From positions 1-46,783 of the forward strand of contig NZ_JOCX01000037.1 of the NCBI RefSeq assembly GCF_000717915.1: DNA of 46,783 nucleotides. Reading direction: 5' to 3'. The notes below the pieces were generated by a model. That model had not been told where the DNA came from, did not search any database, and worked only from the letters and a program-made list of their open reading frames with translations. Source of the DNA: Streptomyces sp. NRRL S-244. Lineage in GTDB: Bacteria > Actinomycetota > Actinomycetes > Streptomycetales > Streptomycetaceae. How positions within the stretch are numbered: the stretch's first letter is position 1; each line of letters starts with the position of its first letter. The position numbers and the translations under genes were made by a program. Shown piece by piece: positions 39,155 through 46,783 of this stretch.

Positions 39155-39400
39155 GTGAAGAACATCAAGAAGGCCACTGCCGTCACCGTGATCGCGGGCG
39201 GCCTCCTTGCCGTGGGCGCCGGTGTCTCCTCGGCGCACGGCGGTGCGTCGGCCGAGGGCCAGGCCGTGGCCTCGCCCGGCGTCGCCTCCGGAAACCAGGT
39301 CCAGGCCCCCGTCCACGTCCCGGTGAACGTGGTCGGCAACACGGTCACCGTGATCGGCCTGCTGAACGGCGTCTGGGGCAACACGGGCGTCAACGCCTGA
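39155..39400 (+). CDS. chpE: Short chaplin (ChpE-like)
   Basis: A secreted hydrophobic surface protein for aerial hyphae, 81 residues. The signal peptide is VKNIKKATAVTVIAGGLLAVGAGVSSA. One chaplin domain follows (GVASGNQVQAPVHVPVNVVGN and TVTVIGLLNGVWGNTGVN). No cysteines are present, as in ChpE and unlike most short chaplins. The GTG at 39155 has GGAGG nine bases upstream. Position next to a two-component system agrees with the chpE locus as I remember it in S. coelicolor. Chaplins assemble into amyloid fibrils that lower surface tension. Confidence 0.92.
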   Translation: MKNIKKATAVTVIAGGLLAVGAGVSSAHGGASAEGQAVASPGVASGNQVQAPVHVPVNVVGNTVTVIGLLNGVWGNTGVNA

Positions 39401-39415
39401 CCCGCCCCCACGCAC

Positions 39416-39455
39416 CGGCCCCGCTTCCCCCACCTCTCCCCGGGAAGCGGGGCCG
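39416..39455 (+). terminator. Terminator of the chaplin gene
   Basis: CGGCCCCGCTTCCC (39416-39429) pairs perfectly with GGGAAGCGGGGCCG (39442-39455). Confidence 0.8.
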
Positions 39456-39503
39456 CGGCGCGTCCAGGACGCCGCGGGCCCGGCATGATCCGAAAGATTC
39501 GGC

Positions 39504-40286
39504 CTAGCCCCGCTCGCGCTCCTCGACCGCCGAGTTGTACGCCGCGACCAGCGCGCGCCGCGCCACCCGCTCCACCGGCCGCAACGCCTCCGCCCGCGCC
39601 GCCATCTCCGAGGCGGCCACCGCGCCGCCCGGCCCGTGCTCGTACGCCAGCGACACCAGCAGGTCCACCCGCTGCGCCAGCGCCAGCACCCGTACCGCCC
39701 GCGGCGGGTACCCCGGCGCCAGCACCTCCCGCCCGGCTTCCGCCCGCGCCCGGTACGCCGACAGCGCGGCCTCCGCCACCGGCCCCGACCCCGCCACGTC
39801 CAGCCGGGTCAGCACCACCGTCGCCTCGCGCAGCGCCTCCGCCAGCTCCCGCTCCGCCTCACCGAGCGACGGCACGTCCGCCGGCGGGGCCTCCCGTACG
39901 GGCAGGCAGTGCCACGTCACCGAGACGTGTACGTCCCCCTGCGGCCCCGCCTCGGCCACCTCCGGCACCAGACCCACCGCCGCGCCCACCGCGACCACCG
40001 CCTCCTCCGCCTCCAGCGCCCGCGCGTTGAACTCGGCCGGCCCGCTCAGCCCCAGCGGATGCCCCGGCGCCGGCAGCGCCACCCGCAGCCCGGTCACCCC
40101 CAGCGCCCGCATCCGCCCGAGCGCCAGCGTCAGACCCACCGGACCCGATTCGCCCGGCAGCCCCTCCACCCGGTGCACGGCGTCCTCGCCGACGATCGAC
40201 AACACGGCCTCGTCGGGCGAGACCAAACCGGCCAGCAGTGCGTTCCCCCAGGCGGCCAACCGCCCTGAACGTGGTTCGAAAAGCAT
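39504..40286 (-). CDS. Conserved hypothetical protein
   Basis: A 260-residue soluble protein rich in Ala, Val and Glu. Visible text: MLFEPRSGRLAAWGNALLAGLVSPDEAVLSIVGEDAVHRV at the N-terminus, LPAPGHPLGLSGPAEFNARALEAEEAVV in the middle, and PVERVARRALVAAYNSAVEERERG at the end. I recognise no catalytic motif, signal peptide or membrane segment. GC3 pattern and reading-frame length support coding. A TAAAGT -10 lies exactly six bases before the ATG; the GGGGGA between could also act as a ribosome site. Confidence 0.78.
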   Translation of the reverse strand: MLFEPRSGRLAAWGNALLAGLVSPDEAVLSIVGEDAVHRVEGLPGESGPVGLTLALGRMRALGVTGLRVALPAPGHPLGLSGPAEFNARALEAEEAVVAVGAAVGLVPEVAEAGPQGDVHVSVTWHCLPVREAPPADVPSLGEAERELAEALREATVVLTRLDVAGSGPVAEAALSAYRARAEAGREVLAPGYPPRAVRVLALAQRVDLLVSLAYEHGPGGAVAASEMAARAEALRPVERVARRALVAAYNSAVEERERG

Positions 40287-40292
40287 TCCCCC

Positions 40293-40298
40293 ACTTTA
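40293..40298 (-). promoter_or_regulatory. -10 element of a possible leaderless promoter
   Basis: TAAAGT on the minus strand ends six bases before the ATG at 40286. Confidence 0.45.
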
Positions 40299-40431
40299 CG
40301 GATCACCCCGGATCGGCCCCCGCGGCCAACCTGGCGCCCGGACCCCTCGCCGAGTGGCGTAGGTTTTCCCCTGGGGCTGCGCCTACCGGTGCACAGACGA
40401 AACCGAGACTGCAAGGGGAGACAACACGCTC

Positions 40432-41232
<801 letters not shown>

Positions 41233-41298
41233 CAGGGGCGCGCGCGTACTGCCCGTCCGCGCACCGTCGCACCCTGTCCCGACCGCGCCCGCCCGACC

Positions 41299-41304
41299 TA
41301 CCAT
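41299..41304 (+). promoter_or_regulatory. -10 element of a probable leaderless promoter
   Basis: TACCAT ends six bases before the GTG at 41311; no Shine-Dalgarno is visible. Confidence 0.45.
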
Positions 41305-41310
41305 GACCAT

Positions 41311-41739
41311 GTGAACATCGACGCGTGGCTGTGGTGGCTCATCGGCGCGGTCGGACTGGGCATTCCGCTCGTCCTGACGGCAATGCCCGAGTTCGGCATG
41401 TTCGCCGTCGGCGCGGTCGCCGCCGCCGTCACGGCGGCGTTCGGCGGGGGAGTGGTCGCCCAGGTCCTGGTCTTCGTGATCGTCGCGGTGGCACTCATCG
41501 CCGTCGTCCGCTCGATCGCCAACCACCACCGCGAGCAGCGGCCCCAACACCGCACCGGAATCGACGCGTTGAAGGGCAGAAGCGCGCTCGTCCTCGAACG
41601 CGTCGACGGCAGCGGAGGCCGGATCAAACTCGCCGGCGAAGTCTGGTCCGCCCGCACCCTCGACGCGGACAGCAGCTTCGAACCGGGCCAGCAGGTCGAC
41701 GTCGTGGAGATCGACGGAGCCACCGCGATCGTCATGTGA
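41311..41739 (+). CDS. NfeD family membrane protein
   Basis: A 142-residue short NfeD protein. Two to three membrane helices (about 4-20, 27-48 and 50-66) precede an OB-fold domain with GRSALVLERVDGSGGRIKLAGEVWSAR and FEPGQQVDVVEIDGATAIVM. NfeD proteins pair with SPFH/stomatin proteins and are thought to help organise membrane microdomains. The SPFH gene follows 101 bp downstream. The GTG at 41311 appears leaderless. Confidence 0.92.
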   Translation: MNIDAWLWWLIGAVGLGIPLVLTAMPEFGMFAVGAVAAAVTAAFGGGVVAQVLVFVIVAVALIAVVRSIANHHREQRPQHRTGIDALKGRSALVLERVDGSGGRIKLAGEVWSARTLDADSSFEPGQQVDVVEIDGATAIVM

Positions 41740-41840
41740 GCTTGTCGAGCTTGAGCCAAGGAGCCGACCCGCGGCCCCGGGGTCTGCGAGACTCCGATCA
41801 ACGGGGCAGCACGGACAGCCGGAAGGGCACGGGGAACCGC

Positions 41841-42659
41841 ATGTCATCGATCATCATCGTCCTGATCATTCTGGTGGTTCTGGTCTTCATCGCACTGGTC
41901 AAGACGATCCAGGTGATCCCGCAGGCCAGCGCCGCCATCGTCGAACGCTTCGGCCGCTACACGCGCACCCTCAACGCGGGCCTCAACATCGTCGTCCCGT
42001 TCATCGACTCGATCCGCAACCGCATCGACCTGCGCGAACAAGTCGTGCCGTTCCCGCCGCAGCCGGTCATCACCCAGGACAACCTGGTCGTCAACATCGA
42101 CACGGTCATCTACTACCAGGTGACCGACGCGCGGGCCGCGACGTACGAGGTCGCCAGCTACATCCAGGCCATCGAGCAGCTCACCGTCACCACCCTGCGC
42201 AACATCATCGGCGGCATGGACCTGGAGCGGACCCTGACCTCCCGCGAGGAGATCATCCGGCAGTCCGAGATCCTGCGCGCCGAGGGTGAGAAGCAGTCCT
42301 CCATCCTGCGCGCCGAAGGTGAGGCCAAGGCCGCCGCACTGAAGGCCGAGGGCGAGGCGCAGGCCATCCGTACGGTCTTCGAGTCCATCCACGCCGGAGA
42401 CGCCGACCAGAAGCTCCTCGCCTACCAGTACCTCCAGATGCTCCCGAAGATCGCCGAAGGCGACGCCAACAAGCTCTGGATCGTGCCCAGCGAGATCGGA
42501 GACGCCCTCAAGGGCCTCTCGGGAGCCATGGGCAACTTCGGCCCCATGGGCGGAGGTTCGGGCTTCAACCCGCAGAACTCCGGCAAGGACGGCGGCAATG
42601 GCACCGGCGCGGCCGACAAGGCCGCCGCCGAGCGCCGCGAACAGCCCCCCATCGACTGA
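41841..42659 (+). CDS. SPFH/stomatin-like protein with internal in-frame deletion
   Basis: A 272-residue band-7 protein. An N-terminal membrane helix (2-20) is followed by the SPFH start (IVERFGRYTRTLNAGLNIVVPFIDSIRNRIDLREQVV) and by TTLRNIIGGMDLERTLTSREEI. The text then jumps at residue 138/139 (42254/42255) straight to IRQSEILRAEGEKQSSILRAEGEAKAAALKAEGEAQAI, the coiled-coil. In relatives such as E. coli QmcA about 56 residues (the WGI.V.R.E...PP and KR.AIL region) lie between. The C-terminal KLWIVPSEIGDALKGLSGAMG is intact and the frame is kept. It may be non-functional, altered, or an assembly collapse. Confidence 0.85.
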   Translation: MSSIIIVLIILVVLVFIALVKTIQVIPQASAAIVERFGRYTRTLNAGLNIVVPFIDSIRNRIDLREQVVPFPPQPVITQDNLVVNIDTVIYYQVTDARAATYEVASYIQAIEQLTVTTLRNIIGGMDLERTLTSREEIIRQSEILRAEGEKQSSILRAEGEAKAAALKAEGEAQAIRTVFESIHAGDADQKLLAYQYLQMLPKIAEGDANKLWIVPSEIGDALKGLSGAMGNFGPMGGGSGFNPQNSGKDGGNGTGAADKAAAERREQPPID

Positions 42660-42749
42660 CCGGCCCCTCCGCTCCTGCATGATCAGTGAGGCCCCTCGAC
42701 CTTCATGGCGGGGAGGCGACTCACTCATGCAAAGGGGATGGCTCAGTCC

Positions 42750-43535
42750 ATGTCTCTGCTCTCGATGTCCCCCTGGGAATCACTCGCGGTGTTCGCGGCC
42801 GGCATCGGCGCCGGCACGATCAACACCATCGTCGGCTCCGGCACCCTCATCACGTTCCCGGTGCTGCTCGCCACCGGACTCCCGCCGGTCACCGCCAACG
42901 TGTCCAACACCCTCGGCCTGGTGCCCGGTTCCATCAGCGGAGCCATCGGCTACCGCAAGGAGCTCCAGGGCCAGCGCGGCCGCATCCTCCGGCTCGGCGC
43001 CGTCTGCCTCGTCGGGGGACTCGCGGGCGCCGTCCTGCTCCTCACCCTGCCGTCGGACTCCTTCGACACGATCGTGCCCGTCCTCATCGGACTCGCCCTC
43101 GTGCTCGTCGTCCTCCAGCCCCGCCTCGCCGCGGCCCTGCGCAAGCGCCAGGAAGCCGCCGGCACCGAACCCGGACACCCCGACGGCGGCCCCGCCCTGC
43201 TCACCGGAATGCTGCTCGCCAGCGCGTACGGGGGCTACTTCGGAGCCGCCCAGGGCGTGCTCTACGTCGGCTTGATGGGCCTGTCGTTCCACGAGGACCT
43301 CCAGCGCATCAACGCCGTCAAGAACGTCCTCGCCGCCCTCGTCAACGGCATCGCGGCCGTCTTCTTCCTCTTCGTCGCCGAGTTCGACTGGACGGCCGTG
43401 GTCCTGATCGCCGTCGGCTCCACCCTCGGCGGCCAGATCGGCGCCAAGGTCGGCCGCCGCCTCTCCCCGACCGTGCTCCGCGGGGTCATCGTCGTGGTCG
43501 GCGTGCTCGCAATCGTCCAGCTGCTGCTGCGCTGA
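42750..43535 (+). CDS. TauE/SafE family sulfite/organoacid exporter
   Basis: A 261-residue permease with eight hydrophobic segments. The family signature GIGAGTINTIVGSGTLITFPVLLATGLPPVTANVSNTLGLVPGSISGAIGYR covers the first repeat. The second repeat has GGYFGAAQGVLYVGLMGLSFHEDLQRINAVKNVLAALVNGIAAVFF. It is related to TauE/SafE proteins that export sulfite or sulfoacetate; the substrate is not evident. AAAGGGG lies 12 bases before the ATG at 42750; an ATG at 42738 is in frame but too close to it. Confidence 0.9.
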   Translation: MSLLSMSPWESLAVFAAGIGAGTINTIVGSGTLITFPVLLATGLPPVTANVSNTLGLVPGSISGAIGYRKELQGQRGRILRLGAVCLVGGLAGAVLLLTLPSDSFDTIVPVLIGLALVLVVLQPRLAAALRKRQEAAGTEPGHPDGGPALLTGMLLASAYGGYFGAAQGVLYVGLMGLSFHEDLQRINAVKNVLAALVNGIAAVFFLFVAEFDWTAVVLIAVGSTLGGQIGAKVGRRLSPTVLRGVIVVVGVLAIVQLLLR

Positions 43536-43604
43536 GCGACGTACGGGAAATACGTCGCCCAGCGCACCCGAGGTCATCCGGCCGTACCGGCCGCGTCGGC
43601 CGTA

Positions 43605-44108
43605 CTAGGCGGAACGCTCCAGCCACTCGGGCAGCGCCTCACGGCCCCCCACCCCCAGGGCCAGCAGCATGGCGTCCGCCGGAGACGGCACGAACGGCTT
43701 CCGGAGGAGCGGCATCCCCGCCTCCTCCGGAGTCCGGGCCGCCTTGCGGTGATTGTCCTCGGCGCAGGAGGCCACCGTGTTCAGCCACGTGTCCCCACCG
43801 CCCTGGGCCCGCGGCAGCACGTGGTCCACGGTCGTCGCGCGCTTGCCGCAGTACGCGCACCGGTGCTGGTCCCGGACCAGCACCCCCCTCCGCGACCAGG
43901 GAGCATGTCTTCGGAACGGCACCCGTACGTACCGGCACAGCCTGATCACCCGCGGCAGCGGAAGATCCAGGGAGGCGCCGCGCACACGCAGTTCCGGATG
44001 CGACTGCTCGACCACGGCCTTGTCCTGGAGCACCAGGACCACAGCCCGGTTCAGCGTCACCGTCGACAGCGGCTCGAAGCTCGCATTCAGCACCAGCGTG
44101 TCCCGCAT
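43605..44108 (-). CDS. HNH endonuclease
   Basis: A 167-residue nuclease. The HNH domain reads LVRDQHRCAYCGKRATTVDHVLPRAQGGGDTWLNTVASCAEDNHRKA, with a CxxC and a C-x3-H-type zinc site and the catalytic His in VDHV. An N-terminal beta-rich region starts MRDTLVLNASFEPLSTVTLNRAVVLVLQDKAVV. The ATG at 44108 follows GGGAGG; frames open further upstream are unsupported. Chromosomal HNH proteins of this type are widespread in actinomycetes and their target is unknown. No phage genes are nearby. Confidence 0.9.
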   Translation of the reverse strand: MRDTLVLNASFEPLSTVTLNRAVVLVLQDKAVVEQSHPELRVRGASLDLPLPRVIRLCRYVRVPFRRHAPWSRRGVLVRDQHRCAYCGKRATTVDHVLPRAQGGGDTWLNTVASCAEDNHRKAARTPEEAGMPLLRKPFVPSPADAMLLALGVGGREALPEWLERSA

Positions 44109-44204
44109 CTCGCCCACCTCCCGTGTGCAGGCCCGCGACCACACCGGCGGCAGGGCCCGCAACCACTCTGGCCGCGCGCGCCACGCGGGACAACGCAATA
44201 AAAA

Positions 44205-44241
44205 TGCCCGGTCCTGGTCGTCTTTAGACCAGGACCGGGCA
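44205..44241 (-). terminator. Canonical rho-independent terminator of the YbhB gene
   Basis: TGCCCGGTCCTGGTC (44205-44219) and GACCAGGACCGGGCA (44227-44241) form a 15-bp stem, and on the minus strand the stem is followed by TTTTTATTG. It is the only T-tailed terminator I noticed in the window. Confidence 0.9.
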
Positions 44242-44257
44242 AACGCACGGCGAACGA

Positions 44258-44791
44258 TCAGCCCGCGGGGCTCTCGTACTCACCGATCAGCTGCGCCCGT
44301 CCCAACGAGTGGAACCGCAGGTTGAATCCGACGACCGCCGGCGAGACGTCCGCACCGGGGCCCAGCTTCTCCTGGTCCACCGCGTACACGGTGAACACGT
44401 ACCGGTGCCGCTCCCCGGCCGGCGGAGCCGCCCCGCCGAAGTCCTTCGTGCCGTAGTCGTTCCGTACGTGCACGGCCCCAGCGGGCAGCCCCTCGAACTT
44501 CCCGCTGCCCGCCCCGGCCGGCAGCTCGGTGACCGAAGCGGGCAGATCGAAGAGCACCCAGTGCCAGAACCCGCTGCCCGTCGGGGCATCCGGGTCGAAG
44601 CACGTCACGGCGAAGCTCTTCGTCCCCTCCGGGAAACCCTCCCACCGCAGGTGCGGAGAGACGTTCCCGCCCTTCAGCACCTGGGCGTCGCCCAGCTCCC
44701 CACCGGGCTCGAGATCGGCGCTCTCCACCGAGAACGCGTGCACCTGAGGGTGGAAATCGTGCGGAAGGGGCGCCCTCTTCTGTTCGGCCAC
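44258..44791 (-). CDS. YbhB/YbcL family Raf-kinase-inhibitor-like protein
   Basis: A 177-residue PEBP-fold protein. Family text: VESADLEPGGELGDAQVLKGGNVSPHLRWEGFPEGTKSFAVTCFDPDAPTGSGFWHWVLFDLPA, then RNDYGTKDFGGAAPPAGERHRYVFTVYAVD, ending GRAQLIGEY. The conserved Asp-Pro-Asp and His of the anion pocket are present. There is no signal peptide, so it is cytoplasmic. The GTG at 44791 follows AGGAGG. Bacterial members have no settled function. It lies 45 bp downstream of the Spo0M gene and may be co-transcribed. Confidence 0.92.
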   Translation of the reverse strand: MAEQKRAPLPHDFHPQVHAFSVESADLEPGGELGDAQVLKGGNVSPHLRWEGFPEGTKSFAVTCFDPDAPTGSGFWHWVLFDLPASVTELPAGAGSGKFEGLPAGAVHVRNDYGTKDFGGAAPPAGERHRYVFTVYAVDQEKLGPGADVSPAVVGFNLRFHSLGRAQLIGEYESPAG

Positions 44792-44836
44792 TGCTGAACC
44801 TCCTGATCGCGAACCAGTACCGGTAACGGGCCGAGC

Positions 44837-45619
44837 CTAGAACCAGTTGCGCTGCGAACCGACGGACGCGATCCACTGGTTGAGGTACGCCGCCCAATCG
44901 GTCCCCTGGTACGACTGCAGCCCCACCTGGAAGCAGCGGTACGTGTCACTGCCCTCGGAGAACAGCCCCGACTTCTTGTCCATCTCCAGCACGACGTCCA
45001 TCTCGCGGCCGTCCGAGACGAAGGTCAGCTCGACCTGGTTCAGCCCGCGGTACTGCGCCGGGGGCACGAACTCGATCTCCTGGTAGAACGGCAGCGTCTG
45101 GCGGGTCCCGCGGATGTGCCCGCGCTCCATGTCCGCGCTGCGGAAGCTGAAGCCGAGCTGACGGAAGGCGTCCAGGATCGCCTGCTGCGCCGGCACCGGG
45201 TGCACGTTGATCGGGTCGAGGTCGCCGGCGTCCACGGCGCGCGCGATCTCCAGCTCGGTGCTGACCCCGATGTTCATCCCGTGCAGGTGCTGGCCCCCGA
45301 AGTGGGTGATCGGCGTCTCCCACGGGATCTCCAGCCCGAACGGCACCACGTGCAGGGCGCCCGCCTGTACCTGGAAGGCACCGCCGAGGCGCTGCTTGGT
45401 GAAGACGATGTCCTGCTTGTACTCCTGGTCGTTGCCCTCCACCTCGACCCGCGCCTGGAGACCGACGGACAGGCCCTCGATCTGCTGCTCCACGGAACCG
45501 CCCTGGATGCGGACCTCGCCCTGGACGATCCCGCCCGGCACGACGTTCGGCTCGGTGATGATCGTGTCCACCGAAGCACCGCCGGCACCCAGCGCCGCGA
45601 ACAGCTTCTTGAACCCCAT
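44837..45619 (-). CDS. Sporulation-control protein Spo0M family
   Basis: A 260-residue arrestin-like protein. Family text: [70 protein letters not shown] and DINVHP-type [24 protein letters not shown]. The C-terminus [25 protein letters not shown] is the C-terminal helical tail. Spo0M affects sporulation control and cytoskeleton interactions in Bacillus; its role in Streptomyces is not established. AAGGGGAG precedes the ATG at 45619. Confidence 0.92.
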   Translation of the reverse strand: MGFKKLFAALGAGGASVDTIITEPNVVPGGIVQGEVRIQGGSVEQQIEGLSVGLQARVEVEGNDQEYKQDIVFTKQRLGGAFQVQAGALHVVPFGLEIPWETPITHFGGQHLHGMNIGVSTELEIARAVDAGDLDPINVHPVPAQQAILDAFRQLGFSFRSADMERGHIRGTRQTLPFYQEIEFVPPAQYRGLNQVELTFVSDGREMDVVLEMDKKSGLFSEGSDTYRCFQVGLQSYQGTDWAAYLNQWIASVGSQRNWF

Positions 45620-45730
45620 GCTCTGACTCCCCTTGAAGGCTCGTGCGACTACCGCTTACGAGTACACCCTGACAAACGCGGAACCTTAGGCCCCGGTTGC
45701 AGATCTGCGCGTTGGACTACGCTCGACCGG

Positions 45731-46372
45731 ATGAGCGCGCGCCCCGACCGTACGCCCCTGGCCCGGTCCTTCTTCGACCGGCCGGTCCTCACCGTGGCCC
45801 CGGACCTCCTCGGCCGGACCCTGGTCCGCCGTACACCCGAAGGCCCCGTGGAACTGCGCATCACGGAGGTGGAGGCGTACGAGGGGGAGGCCGACCCGGG
45901 CTCCCACGCCTACCGGGGGCGCACCCAGCGCAACGCATCGATGTTCGGTCCGCCCGGACACGCGTACGTCTACTTCATCTACGGCATGTGGTTCAGCCTG
46001 AACCTGGTGTGCGGTCCGCCCGGCCACGCGAGCGGGGTGCTGCTGCGCGCGGGCGAGGTAACCGTGGGCGCCGACCTGGCCCGCAAACGTCGACTTTCCG
46101 CCAGAGGTGACCGGGAACTGGCCAAAGGCCCGGCCCGCCTGGCCACCGCCCTGGCGGTCGACCGTTCCCTGGACGGCACAGACCTCTGCGCCGGCCCCGA
46201 TTCCCCCTTGGCACTCCTGACGGGTACCGCCACCTCACCCGACCTGGTGAGCAACGGCCCGCGCACGGGAGTCGGCGGTGCCGGCGCGGATCATCCGTAC
46301 CGCTACTGGATCACGCACGACCCGACGGTGAGCCCGTATCGCGCCCATGCGCCACGCCGCCGTTCAACTTGA
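45731..46372 (+). CDS. DNA-3-methyladenine glycosylase (AAG/MPG type)
   Basis: Base-excision repair glycosylase removing alkylated purines, 213 residues. AAG-family text: [81 protein letters not shown], with the catalytic Glu in EVEAYEG and the base-flipping Tyr in [19 protein letters not shown] and the closing DHPYRYWI are also present. A TACGCT -10-like element lies seven bases before the ATG at 45731, so the message may be leaderless. Confidence 0.93.
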   Translation: MSARPDRTPLARSFFDRPVLTVAPDLLGRTLVRRTPEGPVELRITEVEAYEGEADPGSHAYRGRTQRNASMFGPPGHAYVYFIYGMWFSLNLVCGPPGHASGVLLRAGEVTVGADLARKRRLSARGDRELAKGPARLATALAVDRSLDGTDLCAGPDSPLALLTGTATSPDLVSNGPRTGVGGAGADHPYRYWITHDPTVSPYRAHAPRRRST

Positions 46373-46544
46373 CTCCGCCTTGGCAGAGGCCTAACGTAGC
46401 CCGAGCCGCTTGAACGGGGCACTGCCATCAGCAGACCCCCGGGGCGGCCAACCCACTACCTACGACGTTCCCCTGGCGGGGTCGATTTTGGCATGCCCGA
46501 ATTCGAATCCGGCGGCTCGATTATGAGTCGCAAGGGATAAGCGC

Positions 46545-46550
46545 TAAAGT
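46545..46550 (+). promoter_or_regulatory. -10 element of an rRNA operon promoter
   Basis: TAAAGT, with a weak TTATGA 18 bp upstream (46521-46526). Downstream text GGTGGAACGCCGAAAGGCAA is familiar from Streptomyces rrn upstream regions. The stretch 46373-46544 holds no gene. Confidence 0.55.
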
Positions 46551-46629
46551 GGTGGAACGCCGAAAGGCAAAGACCCCCAACGGTCACCGAATTCAAATCC
46601 AAGTCGGAAACGACGAAGAAATGATCTGG

Positions 46630-46635
46630 TAGAGT
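46630..46635 (+). promoter_or_regulatory. -10 element of a second rRNA operon promoter
   Basis: TAGAGT in GATCTGGTAGAGTTGG. Tandem promoters with TAGAGT-like -10s are usual ahead of Streptomyces 16S genes; the -35 is not clear. Confidence 0.55.
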
Positions 46636-46783
46636 TGGAAACGAAGAACGAAGCCCGGAGGAAAGCCCCAGTAAATATTACTGCGGGTGAGTACAAAGGA
46701 AGCGTCCGTTCCTTGAGAACTCAACAGCGTGCCAAAAATCAACGCCAGAAGTTGATACCCCGTCCACTTCGGTGGATGAGGTT
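46636..46783 (+). other. rRNA operon 5' leader with boxA-like antiterminator
   Basis: TTGAGAACTCAACAGCGTGCC (46713-46733) followed by AAAAATCAACGCC is the conserved leader just upstream of actinomycete 16S genes and includes the boxA-like antitermination signal. ATCAAC-N7-GTTGAT (46738-46756) and TCCAC-TTCG-GTGGA (46763-46776, a UUCG tetraloop closed by C-G) are leader stems probably used in 16S processing. The mature 16S sequence is not reached. Confidence 0.85.

Noticed and set aside
43605..44108. HNH nuclease as a sign of prophage or mobile element
   Set aside because: No terminase, portal, integrase, transposase or attachment repeat lies nearby, and neighbours are core genes on both sides.
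44109..44257. tRNA gene in the HNH-YbhB gap
   Set aside because: The stem-loop is a 15-bp terminator with a T-run, not a cloverleaf.

Overview
This 46.8 kb window is high-GC DNA from an actinomycete, almost certainly a Streptomyces chromosome. It carries a chaplin, a 'streptophobe'-type membrane protein, paired Asp23 envelope genes, GTG/TTG starts and GTGA/ATGA stop-start overlaps. From memory, the order moaA, tyrS, tldD/tldE, fabG, fabI, serB, GAF-kinase/response regulator, chaplin resembles the SCO1824-SCO1800 part of the S. coelicolor core chromosome. I see no prophage, insertion sequence, CRISPR array, large biosynthetic cluster or intact tRNA gene. The window ends inside the promoter/leader region of an rRNA operon, before the 16S gene.

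Layout. 1-525: partial quinone oxidoreductase with a MerR/SoxR-type operator in its promoter. 719-2940: five-gene envelope module (Asp23, DUF2273, second Asp23, DUF6286, AmaP). 2970-6634 (minus): SDR, SURF1, Cys-rich protein, DEDDh exonuclease with BRCT, TetR regulator. 6748-10987: TetR-divergent four-gene catabolic-looking operon (acetoacetate-decarboxylase-like, SDR, two amidohydrolases). 11166-13838: AGMO-like membrane monooxygenase, TMEM86/YhhN-like lysoplasmalogenase and zinc alcohol dehydrogenase, which I read as a possible ether-lipid breakdown operon. 13915-17746: secreted subtilase, then DUF485 plus an acetate-type symporter. 17941-20142: moaA and small proteins. 20224-24462 (minus): tyrS, tldE, tldD. 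24648-26143: fabG-fabI (FAS II). 26388-30091: secreted protein, GntR/MFS divergent pair with two abutting palindromes, small membrane proteins, SixA-like phosphatase. 30213-36751: serB, streptophobe protein, FHA-FHA-ABC fusion, SLT lysozyme-like protein. 37224-39400: two-component system and ChpE-like chaplin. 39504-43535: ABC ATPase, NfeD, SPFH protein, TauE/SafE permease. 43605-46372: HNH nuclease, YbhB, Spo0M, 3-methyladenine glycosylase. 46373-46783: rRNA operon promoters and leader.

Points that stand out are: (i) an AGMO + lysoplasmalogenase + alcohol dehydrogenase gene set that would release and then process fatty aldehydes from ether lipids; (ii) the TetR-controlled operon of unknown substrate; (iii) an SPFH/stomatin gene with an apparently clean in-frame deletion of about 56 codons; (iv) six genes with a TANNNT -10 element exactly six bases before the start codon, suggesting leaderless transcripts; and (v) several perfect palindromes at promoters. 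Family assignments rest on motif recognition; no database search was run.
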